Assembly (NCBI RefSeq): GCF_002973525.1
Contig: NZ_PVEN01000001.1
Coordinates: 930,001-994,000, forward strand
Length of the DNA stretch: 64,000 nucleotides
From: Paraburkholderia sp. BL21I4N1
Lineage (GTDB): Bacteria; Pseudomonadota; Gammaproteobacteria; Burkholderiales; Burkholderiaceae
Reading direction: 5' to 3'
The notes beneath the pieces are model-generated. The model was not told the origin of the DNA. It was given only the letters and a program-made list of their open reading frames with translations, and searched no databases. Positions within the stretch are counted from its first letter, which is position 1, and every line of letters starts with the position of its first letter. Below are positions 16,352 to 25,380 of the stretch, one piece after another. A program made the position numbers and the translations under genes.

Positions 16352-17620
16352 TCAATAACACTCGATCATCTTCCGCGACTCTTCCGGCGAAACAGCTAGC
16401 CGTTGCAGCCCTGCAACCGCCGCTTCTCCCTCGCTCCGTTCGAGATGCCCCGCGATCGACAGCAATTCGCCAAGCACGCCACCGCCGTCGAGAATCGCCC
16501 CGCGAATGGATTCGGACACCGGCAATTCGTCGACGAAATTGCGCAACTCCATGTGATAAGCGATATGCAGCAGCGACAGCATGCCCGTGAGATAAGCCGT
16601 AGCAAGCAGCGGACGCGACTCGTCCGGCAGCAGGTCGATGGCCTTCTCCATGAAATGCGCGCGCCGCTGCGCGAGCAGCACAAGCGGATCGTCGTCGATA
16701 GGCAGGCCGTCGCGATTGGCGTAAAGCAGAAGCCCGCACCAATGCAGCAGCCGGCGGCTGCCGGCAATAGAAAGCGCCTGTTTCAACGACGAGATTCGCT
16801 CGGCCTTGCCATTGGGTTGCTCGCTGCTATTGGCCAGCCGCAGCAGTTGCGCGACCAGCATGGGCGTCTCTTTCAAGGCTCGGGCAACACTGCTCAACGG
16901 TGCGTCGCTGCCGACCAGGTCGAACACGCGCAGGATCGCCTTAACCGGCGGCATGGCGCGCTTGCCGGAAAAAATCTGCGGCTTCGAAAAATAGTAGCCC
17001 TGCAGGAGGTCGCATCCGAGTTCCCGGGCGAGTTCCGCGTCCTCCACGGTTTCAACCTTCTCGGCGAGCACGACCTTGCCGGCACGTTTGAACTCGGCGA
17101 CCAGTTCCGGCAACGCGTCGCGTTCCACGAACGGCCAGTCGATCTTGACGATATCCACTGACGGCAGAAACCAGCGGATTTCGTCGGTCATGCCGCGCAC
17201 GTCGTCTAGCGCAATCTGGAAGCCCGTGCCGCGCAATTCGCTACAACGTCGCGCGAGACTGGAAGTCAGCTCGACCGATTCCAGAATCTCCAGCACGAAG
17301 CGGGACGCAGGCAACACGTTCGGGTAGTCAGAGAACAGAAAATCATGCGGGCAGTTGAGGAACGCGGCCTTGTTGCCGACCAAACGTTCGAGACCGATCG
17401 ACCCCACCGCACGTTGCACCACGGCCGTCGTGCAGCGCAAATCGTCGTCGATGCGGCCGGGTCCCGTAGGGCCGTCCCTGAAAAGCAGTTCGTAAGCGAC
17501 GACGCGGCCGCCCCGATCCATGATGGGCTGACGCGCCACGAACACGGCCGTATCGCGCGGTACGGCGACTTCGGTAGACACGCTGCTGACTGCGCTCATT
17601 CCGGTTTCCATTTCAGACAA
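16352..17620 (-). CDS. EAL-HDOD signalling protein
   Basis: 422 residues. The N-terminal EAL-like domain (about 25-215) keeps ARQPIMDRGGRVVAYELLFR, the Asn in FLNCP, LEILES, the Asp pair in ALDDVRG, VKIDW and LAEKVET, but the signature is ELLFR rather than EALLR, as in the YuxH group, so c-di-GMP hydrolysis is doubtful. The HDOD domain (about 220-410) includes LLRLANSSE and ALSIAGSRRLLHWCGLLLYA. Such proteins are usually cytoplasmic adaptors in c-di-GMP or motility control. It stands alone, convergent with the porin gene. Confidence 0.88.
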   Translation of the reverse strand: MSEMETGMSAVSSVSTEVAVPRDTAVFVARQPIMDRGGRVVAYELLFRDGPTGPGRIDDDLRCTTAVVQRAVGSIGLERLVGNKAAFLNCPHDFLFSDYPNVLPASRFVLEILESVELTSSLARRCSELRGTGFQIALDDVRGMTDEIRWFLPSVDIVKIDWPFVERDALPELVAEFKRAGKVVLAEKVETVEDAELARELGCDLLQGYYFSKPQIFSGKRAMPPVKAILRVFDLVGSDAPLSSVARALKETPMLVAQLLRLANSSEQPNGKAERISSLKQALSIAGSRRLLHWCGLLLYANRDGLPIDDDPLVLLAQRRAHFMEKAIDLLPDESRPLLATAYLTGMLSLLHIAYHMELRNFVDELPVSESIRGAILDGGGVLGELLSIAGHLERSEGEAAVAGLQRLAVSPEESRKMIECY

Positions 17621-17961
17621 TGTCCGGGGTACATCGTTATTGCCACTCCTGAAAGAGAGAATTCGGTACCGCGGATATAAATCTTTCCATCATATTCTGA
17701 ATTCGGTTTTCGCCACGCGTATGTCGACATCGACGAAATATCGGCAGCGCGAGTGGTCGGTCAGTTCGGTAAAAAGGTAGATTGTCACCGATTCGCGTAA
17801 CGCCGTCGATTAGCGGTTTGTAGCTGACCCTTTTACATAATGCAAACGACATATTACAAACCAGTATTGGCGGAGCACATTATCCGTAACGGGCGTCCCA
17901 TCTATTCACGTCGCGCTGAATGTTCTTGAATGGCGCAGGCCGTGAAAATATCGTTCAGTTT
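17621..17961. other. Intergenic region without recognised gene
   Basis: 341 bp between the starts of the EAL-HDOD gene and the 3' end of the LysR gene. The short frames inside have no convincing start signals or protein-like composition. It must hold the EAL-HDOD promoter; I could not pick out a clear sigma70 pair. Confidence 0.4.
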
Positions 17962-18846
17962 CTATCTCAGCCGCAGGTCCCACAGTACGTCGAGTACATG
18001 CCGCGTCGATCGCTCGACATGCCCCGCGCGGTGCGCAATACCGAGTTGACGCCACAACGCGGGCCGCAGCGGACGCATGACGATACGCGTGTCGAGCAAT
18101 GGCGTCGTGGCTTCATGAGGTAACAGCGCGGCGCCATAACCTGCCGCCACCAGACTTTTGATTGCGTCGTTGTAGTTGACTTCAATACGCGGTGCCGGAT
18201 GTTGTCCACCATTGGCAAACCACTCCGCGGTGAGGCGTGAGAGGCGGGTGGTGGCGTCGTTGAGAATGAGCGGCTGAGCGGCGAGCCAGCCGGGCGTGAC
18301 GCGCGCCGGGCACGGCCATTGAGCCGGCACGAAGGCCATCACCGGGTCACGGCGCCAAGGTTTGATCACGAGCCCCGCCACGGGCGATTGAGGCAGCGCG
18401 ACCAGCCCCACGTCCAGTGAGCCGTCCGCGAGTCGCGTCAGCGTTTCCTGCGAGGTCAGCACGGCAACCTGAACGTCGATAGCGGCATGCTGCTGCCCCA
18501 GCACTTCGAGCGCCTGCGGCAACAGATGCGCGATCGCGCCCGTCGATGCGCCGAGCCGCACCCGACCGGCGAGGCCCTGCACCTGGCGCTGCACTTCCTC
18601 AAGCGTGCGTTCAGCGTCGTCCAGCAACCGTCGCGCTTTCTCCACCAACGTTTCGCCAATCGCCGACGGCCGCACCTGCCCGCGTTTGCGCGACAGAAGC
18701 GGCGCGCCGATGCGGCTTTCCAGCTCCGCGACGTGCAGGCTGACAGTGGGCGGCGCAAGGTTCAACGCGCGCGCCGCTTCCGCGAAGGAGCCGCGCTCGG
18801 CGATGGCCACCAGCGTGCGCAAACGGTCCAGACTGATCTCCCGCAT
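17962..18846 (-). CDS. LysR family transcriptional regulator, divergent from argC
   Basis: 294 residues. The DNA-binding domain reads ISLDRLRTLVAIAERGSFAEAARALNLAPPTVSLHVAELESRIGAPLLSRKRGQVRPSAIGETLVEKARRLL; the effector domain follows (VRLGASTGAIAHLLPQALEVL onward). It is divergently transcribed from argC across 127 bp that contain a perfect TTCAGA/TCTGAA palindrome (18861-18875) with LysR-type T-N11-A form. Control of argC and of its own gene is the simplest inference. The ligand is unknown. Confidence 0.9.
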   Translation of the reverse strand: MREISLDRLRTLVAIAERGSFAEAARALNLAPPTVSLHVAELESRIGAPLLSRKRGQVRPSAIGETLVEKARRLLDDAERTLEEVQRQVQGLAGRVRLGASTGAIAHLLPQALEVLGQQHAAIDVQVAVLTSQETLTRLADGSLDVGLVALPQSPVAGLVIKPWRRDPVMAFVPAQWPCPARVTPGWLAAQPLILNDATTRLSRLTAEWFANGGQHPAPRIEVNYNDAIKSLVAAGYGAALLPHEATTPLLDTRIVMRPLRPALWRQLGIAHRAGHVERSTRHVLDVLWDLRLR

Positions 18847-18860
18847 GGCGGTTCTCCTCG

Positions 18861-18875
18861 TTCAGAAAATCTGAA
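18861..18875. promoter_or_regulatory. T-N11-A palindrome, candidate LysR binding site
   Basis: TTCAGAAAATCTGAA is a perfect 15-base dyad located 15 bases upstream of the LysR start and 99 bases upstream of argC. It has the T-N11-A shape of LysR recognition sites. Confidence 0.55.
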
Positions 18876-18973
18876 TATCAAAGTCATGAAATTCAACTTT
18901 CCCTATTCTAACGACGCGAGGAAGATAGCGGTTCCCAATTTCGCCGTTCCCACATCAAGCGAGAATTCCCGAT

Positions 18974-19903
18974 ATGAGCGCTCCCCTTGTTTTCATCGAT
19001 GGCGACCAAGGCACCACTGGCTTGCAGATTCACGAACGTCTGCGCGGCCGGACCGATCTGCATCTGGTCACGCTGGCCGCGGCGGAGCGCAAGAATCCGC
19101 AGCATCGCGCGCAGGCGCTCAACGCGTGCGACGTCGCGATTCTCTGCCTGCCCGACGTCGCCGCGCGCGAGGCAGTGTCGATGATCGTCAATCCCAAGGT
19201 CAGAGTGATCGACGCGAGCTCCGCGCATCGCACGCAGGACGGCTGGACTTATGGTTTTCCGGAGATGACGCAAGGGCAGGCAGGGCGCATTGCGGGCGCG
19301 CATCGCGTCACGAATCCGGGTTGCTATCCCACGGGGGCGGTCGGGCTGTTGCGTCCTCTGTTGCAGGCCGGGTTAGTGCCGCACGATTACCCGCTCGGTA
19401 TCCACGCGGTGTCCGGGTACTCGGGAGGCGGACGTGCCGCCGTGGAGGCGCACGAAAAAACCGGTGCTTCCCAGGCATTGCCGTTCCAGACATATGGCCT
19501 GGCGTTGGCGCACAAGCACACGCCGGAGATTCAGCGATACGCGGGGCTCGCGCATCGCCCGCTTTTTGTTCCCGCTTATGGTGCGTTCCGGCAGGGCATC
19601 GTGCTGACCGTGCCGCTCGAATTGCGTCTGCTTGCCGCGGGAACGGACGGCTCGATGCTGCGTGATTGCCTCGCGCGGCACTATGCCGGCGCGGCTCACG
19701 TGCAGGTCACGTCGCTGGAGGAATCGCGCACTTCGACTCATCTCGATCCACAAGCGCTGAACGACACCGACAATATGCAGTTGACTGTATTCGCCAACGA
19801 AGAGCACGGGCAAGTGCTGCTTGCCGCGGTGTTCGACAATCTCGGCAAGGGTGCGTCGGGCGCTGCTGTGCAGAATCTGAATCTGATGATCGAACGGTTG
19901 TAA
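18974..19903 (+). CDS. argC: N-acetyl-gamma-glutamyl-phosphate reductase (type 2)
   Basis: 309 residues, the shorter type 2 form. The N-terminal Rossmann region is [18 protein letters not shown]; the catalytic Cys is Cys117 in [16 protein letters not shown], followed by [19 protein letters not shown]. It reduces N-acetylglutamyl phosphate to the semialdehyde with NADPH in arginine synthesis, in the cytoplasm. It is not in an arg operon here; its only partner is the divergent LysR gene, which suggests a regulated second copy or one devoted to a side pathway. Whether another argC exists elsewhere cannot be seen. Confidence 0.92.
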   Translation: MSAPLVFIDGDQGTTGLQIHERLRGRTDLHLVTLAAAERKNPQHRAQALNACDVAILCLPDVAAREAVSMIVNPKVRVIDASSAHRTQDGWTYGFPEMTQGQAGRIAGAHRVTNPGCYPTGAVGLLRPLLQAGLVPHDYPLGIHAVSGYSGGGRAAVEAHEKTGASQALPFQTYGLALAHKHTPEIQRYAGLAHRPLFVPAYGAFRQGIVLTVPLELRLLAAGTDGSMLRDCLARHYAGAAHVQVTSLEESRTSTHLDPQALNDTDNMQLTVFANEEHGQVLLAAVFDNLGKGASGAAVQNLNLMIERL

Positions 19904-19952
19904 GCGCATCCATTTATCGAACGGCGCCTACGCAGTTCTCAACTGCGAGGTG

Positions 19953-20690
19953 TCATGCCGCCCGCCTGAGTTTTCTGAACACTTCGGGTTCCCACACGCG
20001 CATTGCCAGAAGCAGGGCGGTGCCGCGCTTCTCCGCCAACGGAGCGTCCGACGATTCGTTGTGAAGCGCGGCGAGCTTGCCGCGCAACTTGCGCATTTCC
20101 ACTTGCAGTTGAGCATAGGCCGCTTCGGTCAACATGCCATGCGCGAAGTCCATGGACTCGTCCGGTACATCGAAGCGGCTCTCCATGAAATCGGGCAAGC
20201 CCTGTTCCAGAAACAGATGCCGGATCGGGCCGTCCTGCAACCAGTCGAAGTCTCGCGCCACCAGCAGGCGGATCCGGTTCCCCGGTTTCAGATCGGCAAT
20301 CCCCATGCGGTCCAGCACGAGAAGATGCTTGATGCACTCGGCTTTCGACAGTCGATAAGCAGACACGATGTCTTCCAGCGACCAGTGGCTCAACGCACAG
20401 ATCGCCACCAGCAGCAGCTTCTCATTCGAGACGAGCTGCGCCTCCTGTTCACGCGTGAGTACATGCAGGCGCGGAATCGACGACTCCGCTTCCTGAAGCA
20501 GTTCGATCAGCGTGACGCCGAGCAGGTCGCAGATCTGTACGAGGCGCTCCACCGACAGACTCTCGCCAGTCAACAGGCGCTTGACGCTAGGTTCCGATAA
20601 ATCGAGCGCCAATGCGACGTGGCGATAGGTTAGCCCCGCCGCTTTGAGTTGCTGCTTGATGGTTGCAATGAGCTGACGGGTTTCGGTCAT
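19953..20690 (-). CDS. XRE-type helix-turn-helix regulator
   Basis: 245 residues from ATG 20690; the frame runs 16 codons further upstream, but those residues are hydrophobic and unlike the family start. Residues 1-65 form the Cro/C1 helix-turn-helix: LIATIKQQLKAAGLTYRHVALALDLSEPSVKRLLTGESLSVERLVQICDLLGVTLIELL. The C-terminal part of about 180 residues (HVLTREQEAQLVSNEKLLLVAICALSHWSLEDIV) is predicted helical and of unknown function. It is divergent from the YebB-like hydrolase gene across about 116 bp and may control it. Confidence 0.8.
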   Translation of the reverse strand: MTETRQLIATIKQQLKAAGLTYRHVALALDLSEPSVKRLLTGESLSVERLVQICDLLGVTLIELLQEAESSIPRLHVLTREQEAQLVSNEKLLLVAICALSHWSLEDIVSAYRLSKAECIKHLLVLDRMGIADLKPGNRIRLLVARDFDWLQDGPIRHLFLEQGLPDFMESRFDVPDESMDFAHGMLTEAAYAQLQVEMRKLRGKLAALHNESSDAPLAEKRGTALLLAMRVWEPEVFRKLRRAA

Positions 20691-20806
20691 GAAGGTATTG
20701 AATTTCGATACTAAAAGTATCAGTCTAAGCAATTTCAAAAGAAGACGGTGCGATATCCACGACCGGCTTGCATACTGCGCTCCATCAAACGAGCGAGGAG
20801 ATCAGC

Positions 20807-21427
20807 ATGTCGAGACAAGCGGACGCAACGTCGCCGGCCCAATTACGCGTAGGCGATCTGGTTTTCATCCGCGTCACCGCGCGGCCGTTCCTTGAGGTGG
20901 CCAACGCCACGAACTCCTGGACGAATCATGTGGGTATCGTGATCGACGACCGCGGCGACGATCCTCTGATTGCGGAAAGTACTTTTCCCATAGCGCGAAC
21001 CACGCCGATGACACGCTTTGTCAAACGCTCCGAACACGGGCGCCACGTGATCGCGAGACTCGTCACGCCGTTGGACGACACCCATCGCCGCCAACTGATC
21101 GACGCGGTGACAAGCCGAATGGGCGCGTTCTACGACACGGGCTTCAATCTGAATTCGCGGGGGCAGTTCTGTTCGCGCTTCGTCCGCGAGGTCGTTTTCG
21201 ACGCGACCCGTATTCAACTTGGCGAGGTGGAGACCTTTGCGACGCTGCTGCGCCGTCATCCCGATCCGAAACTCGGGTTCTGGCGACTCTGGTATTTCGG
21301 CCGGATTCCGTGGCACCGGCCCACCGTGACGCCGGCGAGTTTGCTTCGAAGCCCGCATTTGTGGATTGTGTGCGACGCCGTTGAAACGGCGCCCGCGGTG
21401 TTGACAACGACAGGGGGTAGTAATTGA
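20807..21427 (+). CDS. YiiX/YebB-like NlpC/P60-related cysteine hydrolase
   Basis: 206 residues from ATG 20807, chosen because GCGAGGAGATCAGC precedes it. The permuted papain fold is indicated by LRVGDLVFIRVTARPFLEVA, His41 in WTNHVGIVIDD, and Cys122 in GQFCSRFVREVVFD. The fold is used by amidases and lipid-modifying enzymes. No signal peptide or membrane segment is visible, so the protein should be cytoplasmic. Divergent from the XRE regulator. Confidence 0.8.
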   Translation: MSRQADATSPAQLRVGDLVFIRVTARPFLEVANATNSWTNHVGIVIDDRGDDPLIAESTFPIARTTPMTRFVKRSEHGRHVIARLVTPLDDTHRRQLIDAVTSRMGAFYDTGFNLNSRGQFCSRFVREVVFDATRIQLGEVETFATLLRRHPDPKLGFWRLWYFGRIPWHRPTVTPASLLRSPHLWIVCDAVETAPAVLTTTGGSN

Positions 21428-21559
21428 GTAATAGCCCGGAACAATAGCCGGCACTAAATGTGGCAACCGCTTTTTATCATGCTGCATCGATAATTTTTTG
21501 CGGTCGCGTCTAAATCGCGTTACCCTTCGAACAAATTAATCGACAATAGGAGAGTTTTT

Positions 21560-22000
21560 ATGGACCGTTCCACGCAACAGCCGTCTTTCGCATTCGTTGC
21601 GGCTTCATGGGGTGCATTGCTGGCCGGATTCTTCGCGTTTCTGCTTGGCCTGTGGAATGCCAGCATGCAACTCAACGAGAAAGGTTATTACTTCACGGTG
21701 CTCGTATTTGGTTTGTTTGCGGCGATTTCACTGCAAAAGAGCGTGCGCGATCGTGTAGAAGGCATTCCTGTTACAGCGATTTACTACGGCCTGTGCTGGG
21801 TCTCGCTTCTGCTGTCCATTCTGCTGCTTGGCGCGGGGCTGTTCAACGCCACGCTGGCGCTGAGCGAAAAAGGCTTCTACGGCATGGCGTTTATTCTGGC
21901 GTTGTTCGGCTCGGTCGCCGTGCAAAAGAATACGCGCGATATCAAGGCCACCAAACCGCAATTCGCGGAAGTCGATCCAGCTCAGGGCACGCCGGAATAA
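21560..22000 (+). CDS. YiaA/YiaB family inner membrane protein
   Basis: 146 residues with four membrane helices arranged as two similar pairs: [32 protein letters not shown] with ISLQKSVRD, and [34 protein letters not shown] with VAVQKNTRD. This internal duplication is the mark of the YiaAB two-helix domain. AATAGGAGAGTTTTT precedes the ATG. The function is unknown in the family. Confidence 0.88.
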   Translation: MDRSTQQPSFAFVAASWGALLAGFFAFLLGLWNASMQLNEKGYYFTVLVFGLFAAISLQKSVRDRVEGIPVTAIYYGLCWVSLLLSILLLGAGLFNATLALSEKGFYGMAFILALFGSVAVQKNTRDIKATKPQFAEVDPAQGTPE

Positions 22001-22049
22001 GAGTCACGGCGGGATAGCGTCGCGCCCAGCTTTGCGCGCGACACTGCGA

Positions 22050-22592
22050 TCATTGTTCCGCTACGACGTCATGCAGCCTGCGCGACGGCTCGCTGCGATG
22101 CAGATGAACCGCGTAGGTATCCCACGGCAGCTGCAAACTCTGCGGGAACCGGGCCGATACCTGCTTCAAAACCCGTCCTACTTCGCCGCGGTGATAGCCG
22201 CCGTGGATCACCACGTGAGTGAGCATCTCCTCGCGCGTCATGGTTCCGCTATCGCCGTCGGTAAATGAAAAGGGAATCGACTGGGACAGCATCTCGGGCG
22301 TGACCGTTCTCGCATATTCCAGATACCAGTTGTCTATTGCCGACAGTTCCGCACGTAGCGTGTCCCATGCGGGCGTCTCCGGCGTGTTGTCCGCGGCGAA
22401 ACCATGACGGTCGCCCGTCAAATGAGCGGCGAATATCTTTTCCACCACCAGACAGTGATTCATCAGCCGAAGGGCGATATGCCGTTCCTCGGCATGATGC
22501 GTGGCGTCGAGCCCTTGCATGGCGTCCAGCAATTCCTGATTCGCCCAGGCCTGGTAGCGGAGCATCTGGAGCAATAGTTGGTTTGTGCTCAT
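22050..22592 (-). CDS. DinB family protein
   Basis: 180 residues from ATG 22592 (the frame extends further but STNQLLLQMLRYQAWANQELLDAM is the normal family start). It is a four-helix bundle with the metal-binding triad in LMNHCLVVEKIF and THVVIHGGYHRGEVGRVLKQ. DinB-like proteins are related to thiol-dependent transferases such as mycothiol S-transferase; the original member was DNA-damage induced in Bacillus. The substrate cannot be told from sequence. Confidence 0.88.
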   Translation of the reverse strand: MSTNQLLLQMLRYQAWANQELLDAMQGLDATHHAEERHIALRLMNHCLVVEKIFAAHLTGDRHGFAADNTPETPAWDTLRAELSAIDNWYLEYARTVTPEMLSQSIPFSFTDGDSGTMTREEMLTHVVIHGGYHRGEVGRVLKQVSARFPQSLQLPWDTYAVHLHRSEPSRRLHDVVAEQ

Positions 22593-22785
22593 GGGGTGGC
22601 GTCCTTGTTGGAATAATGAGTGAACTTCATCCCTATTATTTTTGGAGTCGGTCCATTTGTCCACTCGCATTCCCCGCGCAGCGAAAGGACATGATAGCCA
22701 CGCTCCCGTTGAATTTCTGGTCCTCGAAACAGGCGTTTATTGCGGCGAGTGCTCACTTTCTGGACGTGTGCGTGAATTGCCCGCG

Positions 22786-23730
22786 TCAACGTCGGCCGTT
22801 TCGCCCACGCGTATCGTGCGCGAGTTTCTCCACGAGAAAATCGACGAAGCACCGCACCCGTAGCGACAAATGCCGGCCATGCGGATACAACAGCACGAAC
22901 GGCCTCGACGCGCCACCGAGTGCCGGCAGAACTTCGACAAGCGTGCCGTCGCGAAGATCACGCTGCACCACGAATCGATACGTCTGAAATAGTCCCGCGC
23001 CATTGCGCGCCAGTGTCACGCCGCCCAGCACGTCGCCGCCGCTCGAGTAGCCGCCGTCCGTGATCAGTTCAACGGTTTCATCGCCACGCCTGAATGTCCA
23101 CGAGATTCGTCGACCTGTGCTAGGCCGCTCGAACTGGATGCACTCGTGATGCTTCAGATCCTCCAGCGACGTCGGCGTGCCGTTGCGCGACAGGTACTCG
23201 GGTGTCGCGACCAGAGTCAATTCCGCGTCTTCGAGCTTGCGGGCAATCAGATTGGAATCGACGGGCGCGCGTCCGCGAATCGCCAGGTCGTAGCCTTCTT
23301 CCGCGAAATCGATATTGCGATTGCTGATGTGCGCATCGACCTGCACGCGGGGATAACGCGCGCGAAACGCCGGCAATAGCGGCAGCACCCTGTAGTGCGC
23401 GTAGGGCGTCGGCATGCTGATTCGCAACGGTCCCGCCGGCTCCGATTGCTGCCCGGTGGCCTGACGCTCCGCGTCGACCAGTTGCGACAGCGCTTCACGG
23501 CATTGCTCGAAATACGCGCGGCCCGCGTCGGTTAGACGGATCTGCCGCGTGGTTCGCACGAACAGCCGCACACCCATGCGCTCTTCCAGACGCGACACCG
23601 AACGGCTCACTGCCGCCGGCGTGACACCGGCCGCCATGGCAGCCGCAGTGAAGCTCGCCAGCTCGGCCGCCAGACAGAAAAGTTCGATGCTGCCGAGCAG
23701 AAGGTCATCGAATTGCCGTTTGCTATTCAT
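22786..23730 (-). CDS. LysR family regulator, divergent from an SDR gene
   Basis: 314 residues. The winged helix is LLGSIELFCLAAELASFTAAAMAAGVTPAAVSRSVSRLEERMGVRLFVRTTRQIRLTDAGRAYFEQC, followed by an effector domain starting LRISMPTPYAHYRVLPLLPAFRARYP. This resembles the CrgA/AaeR-like LysR branch. It lies 166 bp from the divergent SDR gene at 23897 and probably controls it, the common LysR-SDR pairing in Burkholderiales. Confidence 0.9.
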   Translation of the reverse strand: MNSKRQFDDLLLGSIELFCLAAELASFTAAAMAAGVTPAAVSRSVSRLEERMGVRLFVRTTRQIRLTDAGRAYFEQCREALSQLVDAERQATGQQSEPAGPLRISMPTPYAHYRVLPLLPAFRARYPRVQVDAHISNRNIDFAEEGYDLAIRGRAPVDSNLIARKLEDAELTLVATPEYLSRNGTPTSLEDLKHHECIQFERPSTGRRISWTFRRGDETVELITDGGYSSGGDVLGGVTLARNGAGLFQTYRFVVQRDLRDGTLVEVLPALGGASRPFVLLYPHGRHLSLRVRCFVDFLVEKLAHDTRGRNGRR

Positions 23731-23896
23731 TACATGGTGTATCAGGAGATTTTTATAAAACCGGATTTATCGACTGAAACGGCATCAGTATAGTCCGACC
23801 TAGGGAATCGACGAAGTGCGGCGGATTCCCTGCCGTGGCGCGCTGCGATGCAGGTCCGCGAGCTTTCTCCGCGCATGCTTTGGCAGGAGTTCAACT

Positions 23897-24634
23897 GTGA
23901 ATAACGAAGCGAGAACCGTGGTCATTACGGGCGCATCCAGTGGAATTGGTTTTGCGTTGGCGCAGGCGTATCTGGAGCGCGGTTTTAACGTCGTAGGCAA
24001 TGCCCGCACGATCGAGCGTCTGGAGGCGGCCGCGCGGAAACTGCGCAATCTGCCCAACTTTCTGATGGTCGCCGGCGATATCGCCGATCCGGCGACGTCA
24101 CGCATGCTGTTCGAGCGTGCGATCGCCGCGTTCGGAAAAGTCGACGTGCTCGTCAACAACGCGGGCATCTTCATCGCGAAGCCGATCGCGAACTATACGG
24201 ATGACCATCTCGACGCACTGATCAACACCAATCTGAAGGGCTTCTTTTATCCGACGCAGCAGGCCGCCGAGCATATGGCCCGCAACCGTCAAGGGCATAT
24301 CGTTAGCATCACGGCAAGCATCGCCATGCAGCCGACCGCGAAAGTGCCCGCGCTCTTGCCCGTGCTGATCAAAGGTGGCTTGAATCAGGCCACGCGAGCC
24401 CTCGCGCTCGAACTGGCGTCGAGCAACGTCAAAGTATCGGCAGTGGCGCCGGGCGCAATCGACACACCGCTGCACGATCCTTCGCGGCATGTCTTCATGA
24501 AGACGTTGCAGCCTGCCGCGCGACTCGGTTCGACGAAGGACATCGTGGATGCGGTGCTTTATCTGACCGACGCGGAATACACCACGGGCGTGGTGCTCGC
24601 CGTGGATGGCGGCGCGAGCGCGGGAACGTGGTGA
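23897..24634 (+). CDS. Short-chain dehydrogenase/reductase lacking the catalytic Tyr
   Basis: 245 residues from GTG 23897, preceded by CAGGAGTTCAACT. The Rossmann start VVITGASSGIGFALA and NNAGIF are normal and the C-terminus (AVDGGASAGTW) is family-typical. The active-site region reads SITASIAMQPTAKVPALLPVLIKGG: the Lys is present but the Tyr four places before it is not. A divergent SDR subgroup with this pattern is known to me by its sequence look; catalysis must differ from classical SDRs or be absent. Divergent from LysR. Confidence 0.85.
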   Translation: MNNEARTVVITGASSGIGFALAQAYLERGFNVVGNARTIERLEAAARKLRNLPNFLMVAGDIADPATSRMLFERAIAAFGKVDVLVNNAGIFIAKPIANYTDDHLDALINTNLKGFFYPTQQAAEHMARNRQGHIVSITASIAMQPTAKVPALLPVLIKGGLNQATRALALELASSNVKVSAVAPGAIDTPLHDPSRHVFMKTLQPAARLGSTKDIVDAVLYLTDAEYTTGVVLAVDGGASAGTW

Positions 24635-24743
24635 AGCGCTGAGAAACGTACAGGTTCTCGCCACGCTATTCATCGCCGGATTGCCGCCAACGTGAGGGTG
24701 TCACGCAGGCGGCACGAGAATCGAATTGTTCAGGGCCGACTAT

Positions 24744-25001
24744 TTAATGCGAATCCTCGTCGTGAGGAGAACGACCTGAGAACACACTGCGGGCAATTCC
24801 CCCACCACCGAACCCATCCCCAATCGCCACGCCACCGTAAAAGCTCGCGAGAGCGGCTCCAGCCGCACCCACCCAGCCCACTGGCGTTGCGGCAATGGCT
24901 ACACCCAGACCGACACCTGCGAGCCCAGCGCCAACTTCACCCCAATCAGGTCCAGCGCCGCCTGACGCCATATTAATTTCTTGAATGCCAAGCTCTATCA
25001 T
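24744..25001 (-). CDS. Putative microcin/class II bacteriocin precursor with double-Gly leader
   Basis: 85 residues. The first 15, MIELGIQEINMASGG, match the double-glycine leader pattern (Glu-Leu near the start, Glu-Ile, then Ser-Gly-Gly) cleaved by C39 peptidase transporters. The remaining 70 residues are rich in Gly and Ala with many GxxxG-like repeats (AGLAGVGLGVAIAATPVGWV, FYGGVAIGDGFGGGG) and end polar and charged. This is what class II microcins look like. The start overlaps the stop of the upstream small membrane protein as ATGA, and GGGGG stands five bases before it. No dedicated exporter is in the window. Function is inferred from leader and composition only. Confidence 0.65.
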   Translation of the reverse strand: MIELGIQEINMASGGAGPDWGEVGAGLAGVGLGVAIAATPVGWVGAAGAALASFYGGVAIGDGFGGGGIARSVFSGRSPHDEDSH

Positions 25002-25192
25002 AAATACCCCCGATTTCTTGAGAAATATAAAAATGAAGCAATCAGAAAAATAACTGCCGTGATTAGTAGCGTTCTAGATAGCCGGGCATCCCCCTTTGAT
25101 TGCCTTATACCGCCAGTTTTAACGAGTAGGGCGACCGTCGCGGCAACCAGCCCTCCTAGAAGCAAAATGATGAGAATTAAAAGATCGGGCAT
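24998..25192 (-). CDS. Two-helix membrane protein, candidate immunity protein
   Basis: 64 residues with membrane helices at about 3-23 and 41-58 and a basic loop between (KTGGIRQSKGDARLSR). It is first in a two-gene minus-strand unit; its stop overlaps the start of the leader-peptide gene by four bases. Small two-helix proteins next to bacteriocin precursors often give immunity, hence the inference. It also has the general shape of other twin-helix small proteins, so the call is tentative. No good Shine-Dalgarno precedes the ATG; the upstream bases are AT-rich. The region is visibly richer in AT than its surroundings. Confidence 0.5.
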   Translation of the reverse strand: MPDLLILIILLLGGLVAATVALLVKTGGIRQSKGDARLSRTLLITAVIFLIASFLYFSRNRGYL

Positions 25193-25350
25193 AAATTAAA
25201 TTAAGGAGGCCGAATTCGACACGCCGGGGTCTCTCCGGATTCAATGTCCCATTACCCAAAGCTTGATTGACATTATCAGTCTTGCCGCAGCCGGTGCGAC
25301 AAAAGTCATTGCAAGTTTTATCGTGAAACCGTTTCGCGATATGCAAAGCA

Positions 25351-25379
25351 AGGATAAACATTCGGCGTGTAGTCGTCAA
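25351..25379 (-). promoter_or_regulatory. Sigma70-like promoter for the microcin-like operon
   Basis: On the minus strand TTGACG (25379-25374) is followed after exactly 17 bases by TATCCT (25356-25351). This leaves about 150 untranslated bases before the ATG at 25192. The Fur-box-like palindrome abuts the -35 element. Confidence 0.55.
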
Positions 25380-25380
25380 G

